Origin: CAZRNB01 sp964601355
GTDB taxonomy: Bacteria; Planctomycetota; Phycisphaerae; Sedimentisphaerales; Anaerobacaceae
DNA: 21,791 nucleotides
Direction of reading: 5' to 3'
Assembly (NCBI GenBank): GCA_964601355.1
Contig: CAZRNB010000042.1
Location: 1-21,791 of the forward strand
In this document: in pieces, positions 1-8,131 of the stretch
Layout: every line of letters starts with the position of its first letter
Position numbering within the stretch: the first letter of the stretch is position 1
Translations under genes and position numbers: made by a program
The notes under the pieces: generated by a model
What the model was told of the DNA's origin: nothing
The model's input: only the letters and a program-made list of their open reading frames with translations
The model's database searches: none

Positions 1-55
1 TGTCAGTTAAGAATCTTTCTTTGTAGTGTAGGTTATTTGATTAGGAGGTAAAAAA

Positions 56-571
56 ATGAAACGTGTTTACAAGGTACTATCAATCTGTCTCGTTGCACTG
101 GGGCTTGTTTGTCCCGGCTGCAAGACTTCCTCGACGGCTCGGCTGGAAGAAAACAAGGCCATCGTCCGGCGTTCCATTGAGGAGGTGGACAAGGGGAACT
201 GGGCGATATTTGATGAGCTATGGGCGCCCGACTACGTCTACCACCAGCCGGGGAGGCCCAAACCGTCGACGCGTAAGGAATCTGAGCAACTTATGCGCGA
301 TCTCCGCGCCGCATTCCCCGACGGGCGTGTCACGATAGAGGACATGATAGCCGAAGGTGACAAAGTAGTCACGCGTATGACCTCCCAGGGTACCCACAAG
401 GGCGACTTTATGGGAATCCCTGCGACTGGCAAAAAGGTGGTGGTCACGTCGATATTAATATCCCGTATCGCCGAAGGCAAGATCGCGGTAGAATGGGAAG
501 AATTCGACGCTCTGGGTTTCATGCAGCAACTTGGTGCTATTCCTCCGAAAGGAGAGACCGGCAAGAAGTAA
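56..571 (+). CDS. Putative lipoprotein with SnoaL-like / ester-cyclase domain
   Basis: 171 aa. Residues 1-22 look like a lipoprotein signal: basic start (KR), hydrophobic stretch, then C-P-G-C with Cys22 as candidate lipidation site. The -3 Cys and -2 Pro make the lipobox atypical. Residues 30-160 match the SnoaL-like (NTF2-fold) pattern: a helix starting NKAIVRR, the DELWAPDYVYHQPG segment, LRAAFPDGRVTIEDMIAEGDKVVTR, GTHKGDFMGIPATGK, and a WEEFDALGFMQQLG tail. Known members include polyketide cyclases and many proteins of unknown substrate, so no reaction is assigned. The ATG follows a strong Shine-Dalgarno (aggaggt at 43-49, 6-nt gap). It stands alone: the next gene starts 190 bp on with a hairpin between. 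Fold call is confident, function is not. Confidence 0.85.
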   Translation: MKRVYKVLSICLVALGLVCPGCKTSSTARLEENKAIVRRSIEEVDKGNWAIFDELWAPDYVYHQPGRPKPSTRKESEQLMRDLRAAFPDGRVTIEDMIAEGDKVVTRMTSQGTHKGDFMGIPATGKKVVVTSILISRIAEGKIAVEWEEFDALGFMQQLGAIPPKGETGKK

Positions 572-700
572 AAGCTGTTCTCAGGAAATTTGAACGCACA
601 AGCTGTCATTATGCCATACTCGAAGAGCAGGTTTATCTGATAAGACATTAATTGGCTGGATTAAAAGTCAATAATGCGTATCAAATAGGAAGAAAGGGGG

Positions 701-730
701 CAGCGTAGGGCAGGCTTTTGCCCTACGCTG
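701..730 (+). repeat. Perfect 12-bp palindromic hairpin (REP-like) before the glycosyltransferase
   Basis: Arms at 701-712 (cagcgtagggca) and 719-730 (tgccctacgctg) are perfect reverse complements around a 6-nt loop. The motif with GTAGGG and a following C/G-rich palindrome resembles REP elements that RAYT transposases mobilise in other bacteria. No T-run follows, so it is not a typical rho-independent terminator. A related hairpin, on the opposite strand, closes the same gene at 1960-1984. Confidence 0.6.
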
Positions 731-760
731 TTCACGAATACCAATAAGCAGGTAGATGCT

Positions 761-1969
761 TTGATCGGGCTAATCTTAGCAATAGCAGCAAATGTAGGAG
801 GCATAGGGGGATTGTTAACAACATATTTGCATGGGCTATACATAAAGCGATGTAAATGCATAAAAAGCAGGCCGGTTCGATATCCATTTGTTACGGTGAT
901 CGCTCCCCATAGAGGAGCAATCATTAGAGAGAATGTCGAGGATCTAGTTTCGCAAAACTATGAGGGAATATGGGAAATCATTTTCGTTACTACCCATGAA
1001 GATGTTTCCTGTAATCAATTACAATATTACGCGCAAAACTACACCAATGTGCGTGTAGTTCTAGCTGACGATGTTGTCCAACTGGCCAAGCGCAATGGTA
1101 TACACCGAGGGCAAAAAAATCACAATTTTGTTACTGCTCTATCTGCCTTATCTCCTGAAACCGAAGCAATTGCTTTCGTTGACGCTGATGTTTGCCCATC
1201 CCGTGATTGGCTGAAAACGTTAGTAAAACCTCTTTGCACAGCAAATGCAAAGATTGGTGCCACAACACTAGCCAGACTATACGTGCCTGGTCCTGGATTA
1301 GCATCACAGACGCAAGCAGTCTGGGTATTAGGTTCTGCTGCTTTTCTCGTTGGTCCCTGGGGCTACGTATGGGGAGGGAGTTTTGCCATACCAAAGCACA
1401 TTTTAGAAAGAACCGATATATTGGATCGCTGGAAGGGTCTTAAGGGATCCATTAGTTCTGACGATTTGAATCTAAGCATCGCGCTGAGACAAAGTGACTA
1501 TCATGTTCGCTATGTTCCTGGTTGTAAAGCGTTGCGAAAGCCGCCGCAGAGGCGAGAGAATTGGGCTGACGTCCTGAGATTCACTAATCGCCAGCTATTG
1601 CACACATGGTGGTCACGCAAGGACCTCTGGTTGGTGGTTTTCATAACTCATGGTATGAAGTCGCTGGCCCTTTTGGGCTCTCTTTGCATAGCATGGTTGG
1701 AGCCACTGGCTTTATTAGCCATGATTGCGCCACTAATGGATATTGTTGGTTTTTGGTTACTCAATAGTAGCTTGCGATTGGTAGATAAATCAAATAGAGA
1801 GCTCCATCAGTCCTTGCAAAAAGCAATATTACTGGCAGGATCTATTGCACCTGTGGTTGCTACTATTAATGCGATTATTGCCCTTACGAGAACTCGCATG
1901 CAATGGAGCGGAATTGAATATACTCGTAGAACTGTTATCGGATACACATCAGAGAAAACGGTGGGGTAA
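761..1969 (+). CDS. Membrane glycosyltransferase, GT2/GT21 (ceramide glucosyltransferase / HpnI-like)
   Basis: 402 aa. An N-terminal membrane segment (about 2-22) is followed by a GT-A catalytic domain: YPFVTVIAPHRG opening strand, a D141-A142-D143 (DxD) metal/nucleotide-sugar motif, a D234-D235 second acidic site in SSDDLN, and a TNRQLLHTWW motif near 275 standing in for the Q/RxxRW acceptor motif. C-terminal membrane segments lie at about 290-330 and 355-375, and the end RMQWSGIEYTRR resembles the terminal R-W-R/Y motif of GT21 enzymes. Such enzymes move a sugar to a membrane lipid on the cytoplasmic face; the acceptor is unknown here. The start is TTG with a weak AGGT 7 nt upstream. No in-frame ATG lies between the stop at 686-688 and residue 1, so the true 5' end is uncertain. 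The stop codon lies in a hairpin loop. It stands isolated, with no sugar-pathway neighbours. Confidence 0.8.
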   Translation: MIGLILAIAANVGGIGGLLTTYLHGLYIKRCKCIKSRPVRYPFVTVIAPHRGAIIRENVEDLVSQNYEGIWEIIFVTTHEDVSCNQLQYYAQNYTNVRVVLADDVVQLAKRNGIHRGQKNHNFVTALSALSPETEAIAFVDADVCPSRDWLKTLVKPLCTANAKIGATTLARLYVPGPGLASQTQAVWVLGSAAFLVGPWGYVWGGSFAIPKHILERTDILDRWKGLKGSISSDDLNLSIALRQSDYHVRYVPGCKALRKPPQRRENWADVLRFTNRQLLHTWWSRKDLWLVVFITHGMKSLALLGSLCIAWLEPLALLAMIAPLMDIVGFWLLNSSLRLVDKSNRELHQSLQKAILLAGSIAPVVATINAIIALTRTRMQWSGIEYTRRTVIGYTSEKTVG

Positions 1970-1984
1970 AGACCCCACCCTACT
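1960..1984 (-). repeat. REP-like hairpin overlapping the glycosyltransferase stop codon
   Basis: Arms ggtgggg (1960-1966) and ccccacc (1973-1979) pair around taaaga, followed by ccctactg. The TAA stop (1967-1969) is the first half of the loop. Read on the minus strand it begins CAGTAGGGTGGGG, close to the CAGCGTAGGG start of the 701-730 hairpin, so the two bracket the gene in opposite orientations. Confidence 0.55.
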
Positions 1985-2215
1985 GATAAAAATAGGCCTT
2001 CACCAGCGAAATACGAGATACGAATCACCAGACACGCATTACGATTTAAGCACGATGAAACTCGGGTGTCGAGCATCAAGTTACTGCTATTTACGAGATA
2101 CGCTTCACGCTTCACGAGACTTGTCCTGAACGAAGTCGATGGATACGAAACCGAGTCACAAGTCACAAGCGACGAGCTACTCACCATAGAATTACCTATC
2201 TCTCTCATCTTAACA
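1985..2215. repeat. Gene-free tract of dispersed low-complexity repeats
   Basis: No convincing reading frame. The tract is made of recurring short phrases: cgagatacga, acgcttcacgcttcacgag, cgagtcacaagtcacaagcg. It also holds a gacttgtcctgaacgaagtc block at 2118-2137, resembling a widely dispersed bacterial sequence often seen as tcctgagcgaagtcga. These look like repeat debris, not genes. The identification is from recall of similar sequences, not from a search. Confidence 0.5.
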
Positions 2216-2221
2216 AAATGT

Positions 2222-2503
2222 TAATTTGTAAAAAGTGTTAGATTTTGCGTATTTCTGCGAAAAAAGCGCGCGTTTTTGTAAATTTCCGTTCAATTTTTGC
2301 AAATTTCTGCTCATTTTTGCACACTTTTCAACCCATTTATTCTTATCTAATTTACCTAAACCTCGCACGCTTACATACCAACCCGCATTTTAAGCCTAAA
2401 AACCAACATCCCCACGAAAAAAACCTGAAAAAAACCCGAATTTCCTGCCAATTCTGGATAATTCTTGTTCTAAATTTTGTTAATCTGTGCAAAAAACTTT
2501 GAG
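2222..2503. other. AT-rich, G-poor intergenic tract with degenerate 20-bp repeats
   Basis: The plus strand here is strikingly poor in G and rich in T, A and C. At 2271-2330 a degenerate unit of about 20 bp repeats three times, each copy starting tttttg (tttttgtaaatttcc, tttttgcaaatttct, tttttgcacac). An 85-codon frame at 2245-2502 crosses it, but its Phe/Asn/Lys/His-rich product follows base composition and it has no ribosome binding site, so it is not called as a gene. It lies just past the 3' end of the DUF4405 gene. Confidence 0.45.
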
Positions 2504-2827
2504 CTAATGAATAGTTGTTTTTCGCGAAATACCAAATCCAAATAAGGATTTGAAATAACACTTTATCCAGCCCCAGTGCAGAATAATATGCAGAACAATC
2601 AAGGCAATAAATGCAAAAGATAAGTAAAAGTGTAATTCGCCCCACTGTTGATGGGATATTGACCATAATTCTCTTATTTCGCCGGGACCTCGACCACCAC
2701 GAAAACCCTGGCCTTGACCACCGCCGCCATGCGGCATAAACTTTATAACAAAACCTGAAAAAGCCAATCCCACGAAAACGATAAAGCTAATCAAATCAAT
2801 AATAAAATTCAGTGTGGCGTGTTTCAT
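2504..2827 (-). CDS. DUF4405-family membrane protein (cytochrome b-like)
   Basis: 107 aa. One membrane segment at about 7-31 (NFIIDLISFIVFVGLAFSG) is followed by a Gly/Arg/Gln-rich loop (34-49) and then SHQQWGELHFYLSFAFIALIVLHIILHWGWI at 58-88. The helix histidines His66, His80 and His84 fit heme ligation in the DUF4405 / cytochrome b561-like pattern, where the family couples to membrane electron transfer in anaerobes. That role is inference; no partner reductase is adjacent. The ATG at 2827 has GGAG about 10 nt upstream. Length is normal for the short members. The Gly-rich loop between the helices is the unusual part. Confidence 0.8.
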   Translation of the reverse strand: MKHATLNFIIDLISFIVFVGLAFSGFVIKFMPHGGGGQGQGFRGGRGPGEIRELWSISHQQWGELHFYLSFAFIALIVLHIILHWGWIKCYFKSLFGFGISRKTTIH

Positions 2828-3065
2828 TATCTAATACTCCGGACAAAACAGACCATCTTTATTGTTTCCCAACAATACCATAAGAGCATTCTCACATAGT
2901 TTTTGTTTAAGGTCAATCCCTTAGAAATTCCATAACGGGACATCAACCTAATACAAAAGAGAGAGTTTCTAATGGAGCAAAGTAATAGTTGCAAAATATA
3001 ATATATAATACAGACATGGTGAAAAATGGCACGTTTCCTACTTATGCCAACGATGAAAGGCTTTA
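2828..3065. other. Intergenic region between DUF4405 and isochorismatase genes
   Basis: No believable gene. A 96-codon minus-strand frame (2827-3117) crosses it without a binding site and runs into the isochorismatase gene in another frame. It should hold the promoter of the DUF4405 gene, but no clear -35/-10 pair was found. Confidence 0.4.
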
Positions 3066-3767
3066 CTAATTTTCCTCGTGCGCGATCATTTGTGTCTTTC
3101 GCGGTCGCCCTTTGCATATATCACAATGGCATACCCCGACCTGCCTCAAATGGCTTGTGCCCGCAAGGGCTTTTGTCTCAATTAGTTTGGCGCCTTTTGC
3201 CTGCATTTTACGAAGTGCCATCTGCGCATCTTTTTTATCATGCGTGCCGACAGCATCAACCACAACAGCCACTTTCTTGCCTCGCTGCAGCAGCCCCAGC
3301 GCCGTCGCTTTAATGGCGTCCTCCGCGCATGCGCCTATTAAAATAAACTCGCCGGCCCGCACTTCGCTCAGCAGCCTGTCAATACGCGGCTCATCAAACG
3401 GATCAATGCAGCGTTTGTGAAAGATAATCTGCCTGTACTGACGAAGCATGTCCCTCGGCAAATCCGTGCTGCCATCCGCGGCAAAAGTCACCCTGTTTTG
3501 TAACAGTGTATAGTGAATTTTTTTCTGCCCGTCAGTTCCGTCCACGCAGTAGTGATTTGCATCTCCGTTGTTACTCGGATAGACATAGCAGGTCGAGATA
3601 ATAGGGATATTTTTAATTCTCGCCCATGCTATCACCCTTCGGATGTGTGCCAGCACCCTTCTGTGGTTTCTTATACAGGCCTTGCCCCCAGCTAAGAAGA
3701 AGTCCTGCTGAGTATTGACGTCTATAAGAACCTTTTTACGCCGCGTTTTGACCATCTGCAGAATCAT
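3066..3767 (-). CDS. Isochorismatase-family cysteine hydrolase
   Basis: 233 aa. The fold's catalytic triad is visible: Asp22 in VNTQQDFF, Lys118 in FHKRCIDPF and Cys147 in IGACAEDAI, with the usual cis-peptide position just before the Cys. The family contains isochorismatases, nicotinamidases and other amidohydrolases. The substrate cannot be told here, and GACAEDAI departs from the common GVCTE consensus. After the domain (about 10-200) comes an added tail with C213-H-C215-D-I-C218, which could bind metal, then a basic stretch that may come from a dispersed repeat. The ATG at 3767 has AAGGA about 9 nt upstream. It is transcribed divergently from trmB across 249 bp. Confidence 0.85.
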   Translation of the reverse strand: MILQMVKTRRKKVLIDVNTQQDFFLAGGKACIRNHRRVLAHIRRVIAWARIKNIPIISTCYVYPSNNGDANHYCVDGTDGQKKIHYTLLQNRVTFAADGSTDLPRDMLRQYRQIIFHKRCIDPFDEPRIDRLLSEVRAGEFILIGACAEDAIKATALGLLQRGKKVAVVVDAVGTHDKKDAQMALRKMQAKGAKLIETKALAGTSHLRQVGVCHCDICKGRPRKTQMIAHEEN

Positions 3768-3837
3768 TTTTCAGGTCCTTCCATTAACTCTTAAGGAGTC
3801 CTATAATTGCTACGCTATGGTCAACAATAAGTTCACG

Positions 3838-3855
3838 ATCCCCCTTCAGGGGGAT
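3838..3855. repeat. Small perfect hairpin in the divergent intergenic region
   Basis: atccccc (3838-3844) pairs with gggggat (3849-3855) around ttca. It lies between the divergent isochorismatase and trmB genes. It could be a dispersed palindrome or a regulatory site; no T-run follows. Confidence 0.35.
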
Positions 3856-4016
3856 TCTACATATCCTTCTATCGAGTAGTGCCCCCATCCACTTTAAATG
3901 CAACGAATCTGAAAATGAATTTTTTCAATCTTTACCTAAGCGCCCCTTTTTGTGTAGAATAACAGTGCCGGATTTATTGTGATGTTTTCACTTGTTTTAG
4001 GCACGTGATATTGCTA

Positions 4017-4655
4017 ATGGCTCGAAAACTAAATGATTATCCTTCAGTTGCTTTGAAACCCGAAGATTTACAAGGAGGAATTAATCTTATACGAGTTTTC
4101 GGACGTTCCGGCCCAATCCATGTAGAGATTGGCACCGGCAAAGCTACTTTTCTGCTAAGACAGGCGACGGCCCAGCCGAACATCAATTTCCTCGGCATCG
4201 AACAGGCCAATAAATATTACCGTTACGCCGTTGACCGTATCGGACGACGGAACCTGACTAATGTGCGGATAATCCGCGCCGATGCCGCAGTTTTTTTAGC
4301 TGAGGCTATGCCTGCTGATTTCGTGGACTGTTTCCATATCTACTTCCCAGATCCCTGGCCAAAGAGACGTCACCACAAAAGACGTTTTCTCTGCCCCGCC
4401 AATTTGGAGAATCTCATCCGCTGCTTAAAAGCCGGAGGCACTTTAAGAATTGCCACAGACCACGCTGAATATTCTGAACAGATACGGAAACTAATAGCCG
4501 ACAGAGGTGAACAGCTTGAGCAGATTAAATTTCTTCCCGCCGCAGGCGCAAACAACGGCGAGCTGACAGGGACCAATTACGAACGAAAATACGTCAAAGC
4601 CGAAAGACAAATCTACACCCTCGCAGCAAGAAAAAAAGGCGGATTGACAGATTAA
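4017..4655 (+). CDS. trmB: tRNA (guanine-N7-)-methyltransferase TrmB
   Basis: 212 aa from the ATG. TrmB uses SAM to methylate G46 in the variable loop of many tRNAs in the cytoplasm. SAM motif I is VEIGTGKATF, followed by FLGIEQANKYYRYAVDRI. The family signature is HIYFPDPWPKRRHHKRRF, with the active-site DPWPK, then RIATDHAEY and the C-terminal TNYERKYVKAERQIY motif that contacts tRNA. Length is normal. The start is ambiguous: in-frame GTG (4005) and TTG (4011) also exist, and an AGG at 3999-4001 would suit TTG at 4011 best by spacing. MARKLNDYPS from ATG 4017 was chosen as the simplest start. It is a single gene converging on the AsmA-like gene. Confidence 0.93.
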   Translation: MARKLNDYPSVALKPEDLQGGINLIRVFGRSGPIHVEIGTGKATFLLRQATAQPNINFLGIEQANKYYRYAVDRIGRRNLTNVRIIRADAAVFLAEAMPADFVDCFHIYFPDPWPKRRHHKRRFLCPANLENLIRCLKAGGTLRIATDHAEYSEQIRKLIADRGEQLEQIKFLPAAGANNGELTGTNYERKYVKAERQIYTLAARKKGGLTD

Positions 4656-4717
4656 GAATCACCCTATACCATCGGTCTCCACAGGACGCCTTTCGGCGGA
4701 TCGGCAGCTCGAGGCTT

Positions 4718-7700
4718 TCATCCCCCGGAGCGGGGCGTTCCGAGGATTTTCAGAGAATCTTCAACAACTGGTAAAGTTTTGGTCTCTACCTTAGGATCTT
4801 GAACATTACCCGTTACCTCAATTCGCACAACGGCCCGGCCAAGACCTTCGGTCAGAGATCCTAAAAACGTAGGCTCCGCACCAGCTAACCTTCGACCTCG
4901 AGCAGTAAGGCTCAAATTGATACCCGCGTCCTTCAGGCTCATCGAGCCTGAGCCGTGAAAAGCCACTGTCTCGCCGGATAAATCGAACACATTAAAAAGA
5001 AGCCTGTCGGACCTGATATATGAATCAACAATCATCTGCTCGAAGGCAAAATCTTTAGGCTCCGTCAGGTTCAAAACGTACAATAGTTTCGCCAATGGAG
5101 AAAGCTTACCTACCTGCATATCTTTTATGGCCCATCTGCATCTGCCGAGCCGCGATGAATTGTCACCAATCTGCGCAGCTATGCCCAATGAGCCGCTCAT
5201 TGTCCCGCTGGCTCCGCCTTCGGTGGATGAGTTAGCATGGCTTGTCTTGGCATTACCTGCCGGTTCTTCGCCTGAAAGAAATTGTTTCAAGTCAATATCG
5301 TCAAAAACCGTTTGTAGCATATATTCCCAGGCACCTGCAGCGGGTTTTAATTCCAATTTACCCGTCAGTCTGCCGCCATAACAATCTGCAACCAGATTGT
5401 CCGCCAGCCAATTCCACAGAAGCGGATCGTAATTAACATCTGCTCTGAGGTTGGTTATGGCTTTATCCTTGATTATTAGACTGCCCGCGAGAATGCTAAT
5501 CCGGCCATTGGAAAGGCCGCTGCCGGTTTTATACAGGCCTTTTGTTTTTAAGACCGCATTCAATTCGGCCCGGGCCCCGGACACGTTGAAACTGCAGGCT
5601 TTGAATCCGGCAGTGGCGGCAAAATCTATGTATTTCTCGCCGTCGTCGGTTTTGAAGATTTTTACGTTCTCCAGATCCAGATCAAATCGTCCGGCTGGCG
5701 ATAACACCTGGTAAATAGAGACGGCGCCCGCCGGCAAAGCACATACTAAATGCTCACCAAAAAGTATGTCCCTGGCCGAAAGCTGGAATACGCCGTTACT
5801 GAAAGTTTTATCAGCCAAAGTAATTTGGCCGTTGACCTTTAAGCTCGATCCGTTCGTTGATTCCTGAACGCCACCATCCGGTGCTGCGACAACGTCGTCA
5901 ATCGTCACCTTGTTGTTTGTTATCGTTAACCTGCCGGTGACGTCCTTTAAGGGATAGCTAAATTGTTTAAAATTTATACTGTTACCCAGGCATTCAACTA
6001 ATATGTTATAGTCGGATTGGTTTGCTTCTGGTCCCGCCGAAGGCCGGCTCGTTTTCCTCAAATTGGCTTTGATGTTCACCTTGCCGGACGGCTGCATGTC
6101 CGAAACCACCTTTGCCATCTGCTCCGGCAGCAGACCTATTAGCGCGTCGCTCAATTGAGCCTGCTGCGCATCCAATGCCATGTAAAAACGCGGTAATTGT
6201 AGTTTGTCCGCAAGCCAAATTCCACCAACCAGCGAAACAGTGCTTTGGCCATAGTAACCGGTAAAATTTTTGATGCTCGTCGAATCCGGCGTTAGATTAA
6301 CCTTCGCCGATATATTAGAAATTATTAGACCTGATTTGCTCACTCTCAAGGTAGCTTGTTTTACAGTAACATTTGCGGTGAAACTTACTTGTCTTGACTC
6401 AGCCAGGCTGCCCGGCGGGACTTGTCCCGCTTTCGAGCTTTCCGATGTTGAATCTTCTCTGGGGGTAAAAACCGCTATATCAGCATCAGCCAGGCCGGTC
6501 ACGTCGAAGTGCCTGTAAAGGTCGCCCTGCTCGGCCGGCAGCATCCTTGCGAACATCGGGTCAAAGGGAACATCTCTGGCCTTAATCGACAGATTATAAA
6601 TCGGCTGGTCTATGTTACATTCGGTGACTTTACCGTTAAAGGTTATCCTGCCGCCATTCGCCTGCGAAACAATATCGGAAAGAGTTATACTGTCACTTTC
6701 AAAATATAGTTTTCCTTTAAGGTCTTTCAGCGGATAAGAAAAACGCTTATAAGCAGCTTCGACGCCGTGCAATTGGACCTCAAGCGATTTCTGCGTATCC
6801 ATCTCTGAATGTCGGCTGAAACGATAATCTATCGCCGCCAAGCCGCTCGGAGAAAAAGCCGCCCAGAGCTCTTTGTATTTTTGACCTAATGCCTCATATA
6901 GGTCGTCATCCAGAGCCATATTACTGCTTGTCATTCGTATTTGATATCGCTGATTGGGACCAAAATCTTTTATCCAGCCGGTAAATACAATCGCAACATT
7001 ACCGTGCCTGCCGGAGAGATCATTCAGAACGGCACTATTTTCGGTGAAATCAACCTGGCCTGTCAAATGCTCTATCGAGTAAGGAAACTTATAGTCACAG
7101 ATGGAAGCGTCCCTGCAAAACACTTTGCCGTTGACCGTACTTTCGCTCAATTGATTGAAATTGCCGGATGCCTCTATATCAAGATTAACTGTGCCTGCGG
7201 GATTGTATTTGCCAAAAAAATCCTGCAGAGCGCTTAATAAAGCAGGTCCGTTAAAAGCGTTTGCGGGCCTGCTGGAAGCAAAGCCGTCTTGATCAGGCTG
7301 ACCTTGCTCTCTAAGGCAGGACAAATCCTTGATTGTCAGTTTCAGCAAAAAGTTGTTCTTCCGGTCGTAATTTAACGCCGCATTCAGTGTATCAATCACC
7401 CAGGCGCTCTCAAATGCAGGAATGCCGGCAGATGAAATCCCGCCTGAAACCGTAATCCTCCCGGGAAGCCAGGAGCCGACCAATCTGCTTCTGCCTTGCT
7501 TGGGCGAAATACCTCGCGTATATAAACCGGCGTCCGCCTTTTCGGCCGTTGTTATATCAAAACTGTATCCTCCCAAAATTTTATTAGCAGGTCTGAATTT
7601 CACGTCAATTGGCACTGCAAACAGAACCGTAGGTCGGCCTTTTGAGATTTTACTATATTGCAGCGTTCCATTATCAAGGACAATAAATGGCATTTTACCA

Positions 7701-8131
7701 ACGCCGCTTTTCCGGACATCGAATCTAAGTGCCGCTAAATTCCATCGGCCTGCGTCTAAATCGTATTGGGCATTGAAATCAAAATTATCAATATGTATTT
7801 CTTTCAGTCTTGGCATCAGCAGCAACAAGCTGCCTATACTGAAGCGGGCGTAAACTGTTTTGGCCTTGAGCAGCGTAGTGTCGTACCGTTGTTCCTGATA
7901 GGATTTTATTACAAGACCATCGATCAGGGCTGAGCCGTTAAATTTGAATTCGATGGATTCTGCATATACCTGGCATCCGGTCAGCCTGCCGATTTCCTCT
8001 ATGGCGATTTGTGGCAGAGACTTCCATACTCGGATTAAAACAAATCCAAAAACGCCTGCCAAAATCAAGATCAAAACAAGCCATCGCAAAAGAGCTGTGC
8101 CTGTGTCCGGTGTTCGGTGTTCAATGTTCAT
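4718..8131 (-). CDS. Very large AsmA/YhdP-like envelope protein
   Basis: 1137 aa. A single N-terminal membrane anchor (17-33, WLVLILILAGVFGFVLI) is followed by a long periplasmic region of repeating beta-rich modules. Phrases such as YPLKDLKGKLYFESDSITLSDIVSQANGG and YPLKDVTGRLTITNNKVTIDDVVAAPDGG recur in at least three places. The C-terminal 150 residues (LLYVLNLTEPKDFAFEQM through LFNVFDLSGETVAFHGSGSMSL) match the AsmA C-terminal region. Known relatives (TamB, YhdP, AsmA) are lipid-bridge proteins spanning from inner to outer membrane, so a lipid-transport role is inferred. The start overlaps the purD stop by 11 bp and lacks its own Shine-Dalgarno, which suggests translational coupling. The first about 10 residues are encoded by a dispersed repeat. 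Confidence 0.85.
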   Translation of the reverse strand: MNIEHRTPDTGTALLRWLVLILILAGVFGFVLIRVWKSLPQIAIEEIGRLTGCQVYAESIEFKFNGSALIDGLVIKSYQEQRYDTTLLKAKTVYARFSIGSLLLLMPRLKEIHIDNFDFNAQYDLDAGRWNLAALRFDVRKSGVGKMPFIVLDNGTLQYSKISKGRPTVLFAVPIDVKFRPANKILGGYSFDITTAEKADAGLYTRGISPKQGRSRLVGSWLPGRITVSGGISSAGIPAFESAWVIDTLNAALNYDRKNNFLLKLTIKDLSCLREQGQPDQDGFASSRPANAFNGPALLSALQDFFGKYNPAGTVNLDIEASGNFNQLSESTVNGKVFCRDASICDYKFPYSIEHLTGQVDFTENSAVLNDLSGRHGNVAIVFTGWIKDFGPNQRYQIRMTSSNMALDDDLYEALGQKYKELWAAFSPSGLAAIDYRFSRHSEMDTQKSLEVQLHGVEAAYKRFSYPLKDLKGKLYFESDSITLSDIVSQANGGRITFNGKVTECNIDQPIYNLSIKARDVPFDPMFARMLPAEQGDLYRHFDVTGLADADIAVFTPREDSTSESSKAGQVPPGSLAESRQVSFTANVTVKQATLRVSKSGLIISNISAKVNLTPDSTSIKNFTGYYGQSTVSLVGGIWLADKLQLPRFYMALDAQQAQLSDALIGLLPEQMAKVVSDMQPSGKVNIKANLRKTSRPSAGPEANQSDYNILVECLGNSINFKQFSYPLKDVTGRLTITNNKVTIDDVVAAPDGGVQESTNGSSLKVNGQITLADKTFSNGVFQLSARDILFGEHLVCALPAGAVSIYQVLSPAGRFDLDLENVKIFKTDDGEKYIDFAATAGFKACSFNVSGARAELNAVLKTKGLYKTGSGLSNGRISILAGSLIIKDKAITNLRADVNYDPLLWNWLADNLVADCYGGRLTGKLELKPAAGAWEYMLQTVFDDIDLKQFLSGEEPAGNAKTSHANSSTEGGASGTMSGSLGIAAQIGDNSSRLGRCRWAIKDMQVGKLSPLAKLLYVLNLTEPKDFAFEQMIVDSYIRSDRLLFNVFDLSGETVAFHGSGSMSLKDAGINLSLTARGRRLAGAEPTFLGSLTEGLGRAVVRIEVTGNVQDPKVETKTLPVVEDSLKILGTPRSGG
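8105..8131 (-). repeat. Low-complexity dispersed repeat at the purD/AsmA junction
   Basis: On the minus strand the phrase gaacattgaacaccgaacac continues into ccggacac, a run of near-repeated 7-bp units. It encodes MNIEHRTPDT, a peptide pattern I recall as typical of dispersed repeats read through by genes. Its identity as a repeat family needs a genome-wide count. Confidence 0.45.

Noticed and set aside
870..900. GGTTCGA-like string suggesting a tRNA T-arm
   Set aside because: No matching acceptor or anticodon arms around it, and it lies inside the glycosyltransferase reading frame.
1985..2215. Short tandem phrases taken as a CRISPR array
   Set aside because: Unit length and spacing are irregular, and there are no spacers of constant size or cas genes nearby.
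2245..2502. 85-codon open frame in the AT-rich tract
   Set aside because: No ribosome binding site; composition (Phe/Asn/Lys/His) follows the G-poor DNA; no motif.
2827..3117. 96-codon minus-strand frame
   Set aside because: No recognisable domain or binding site and it overlaps the isochorismatase gene end.
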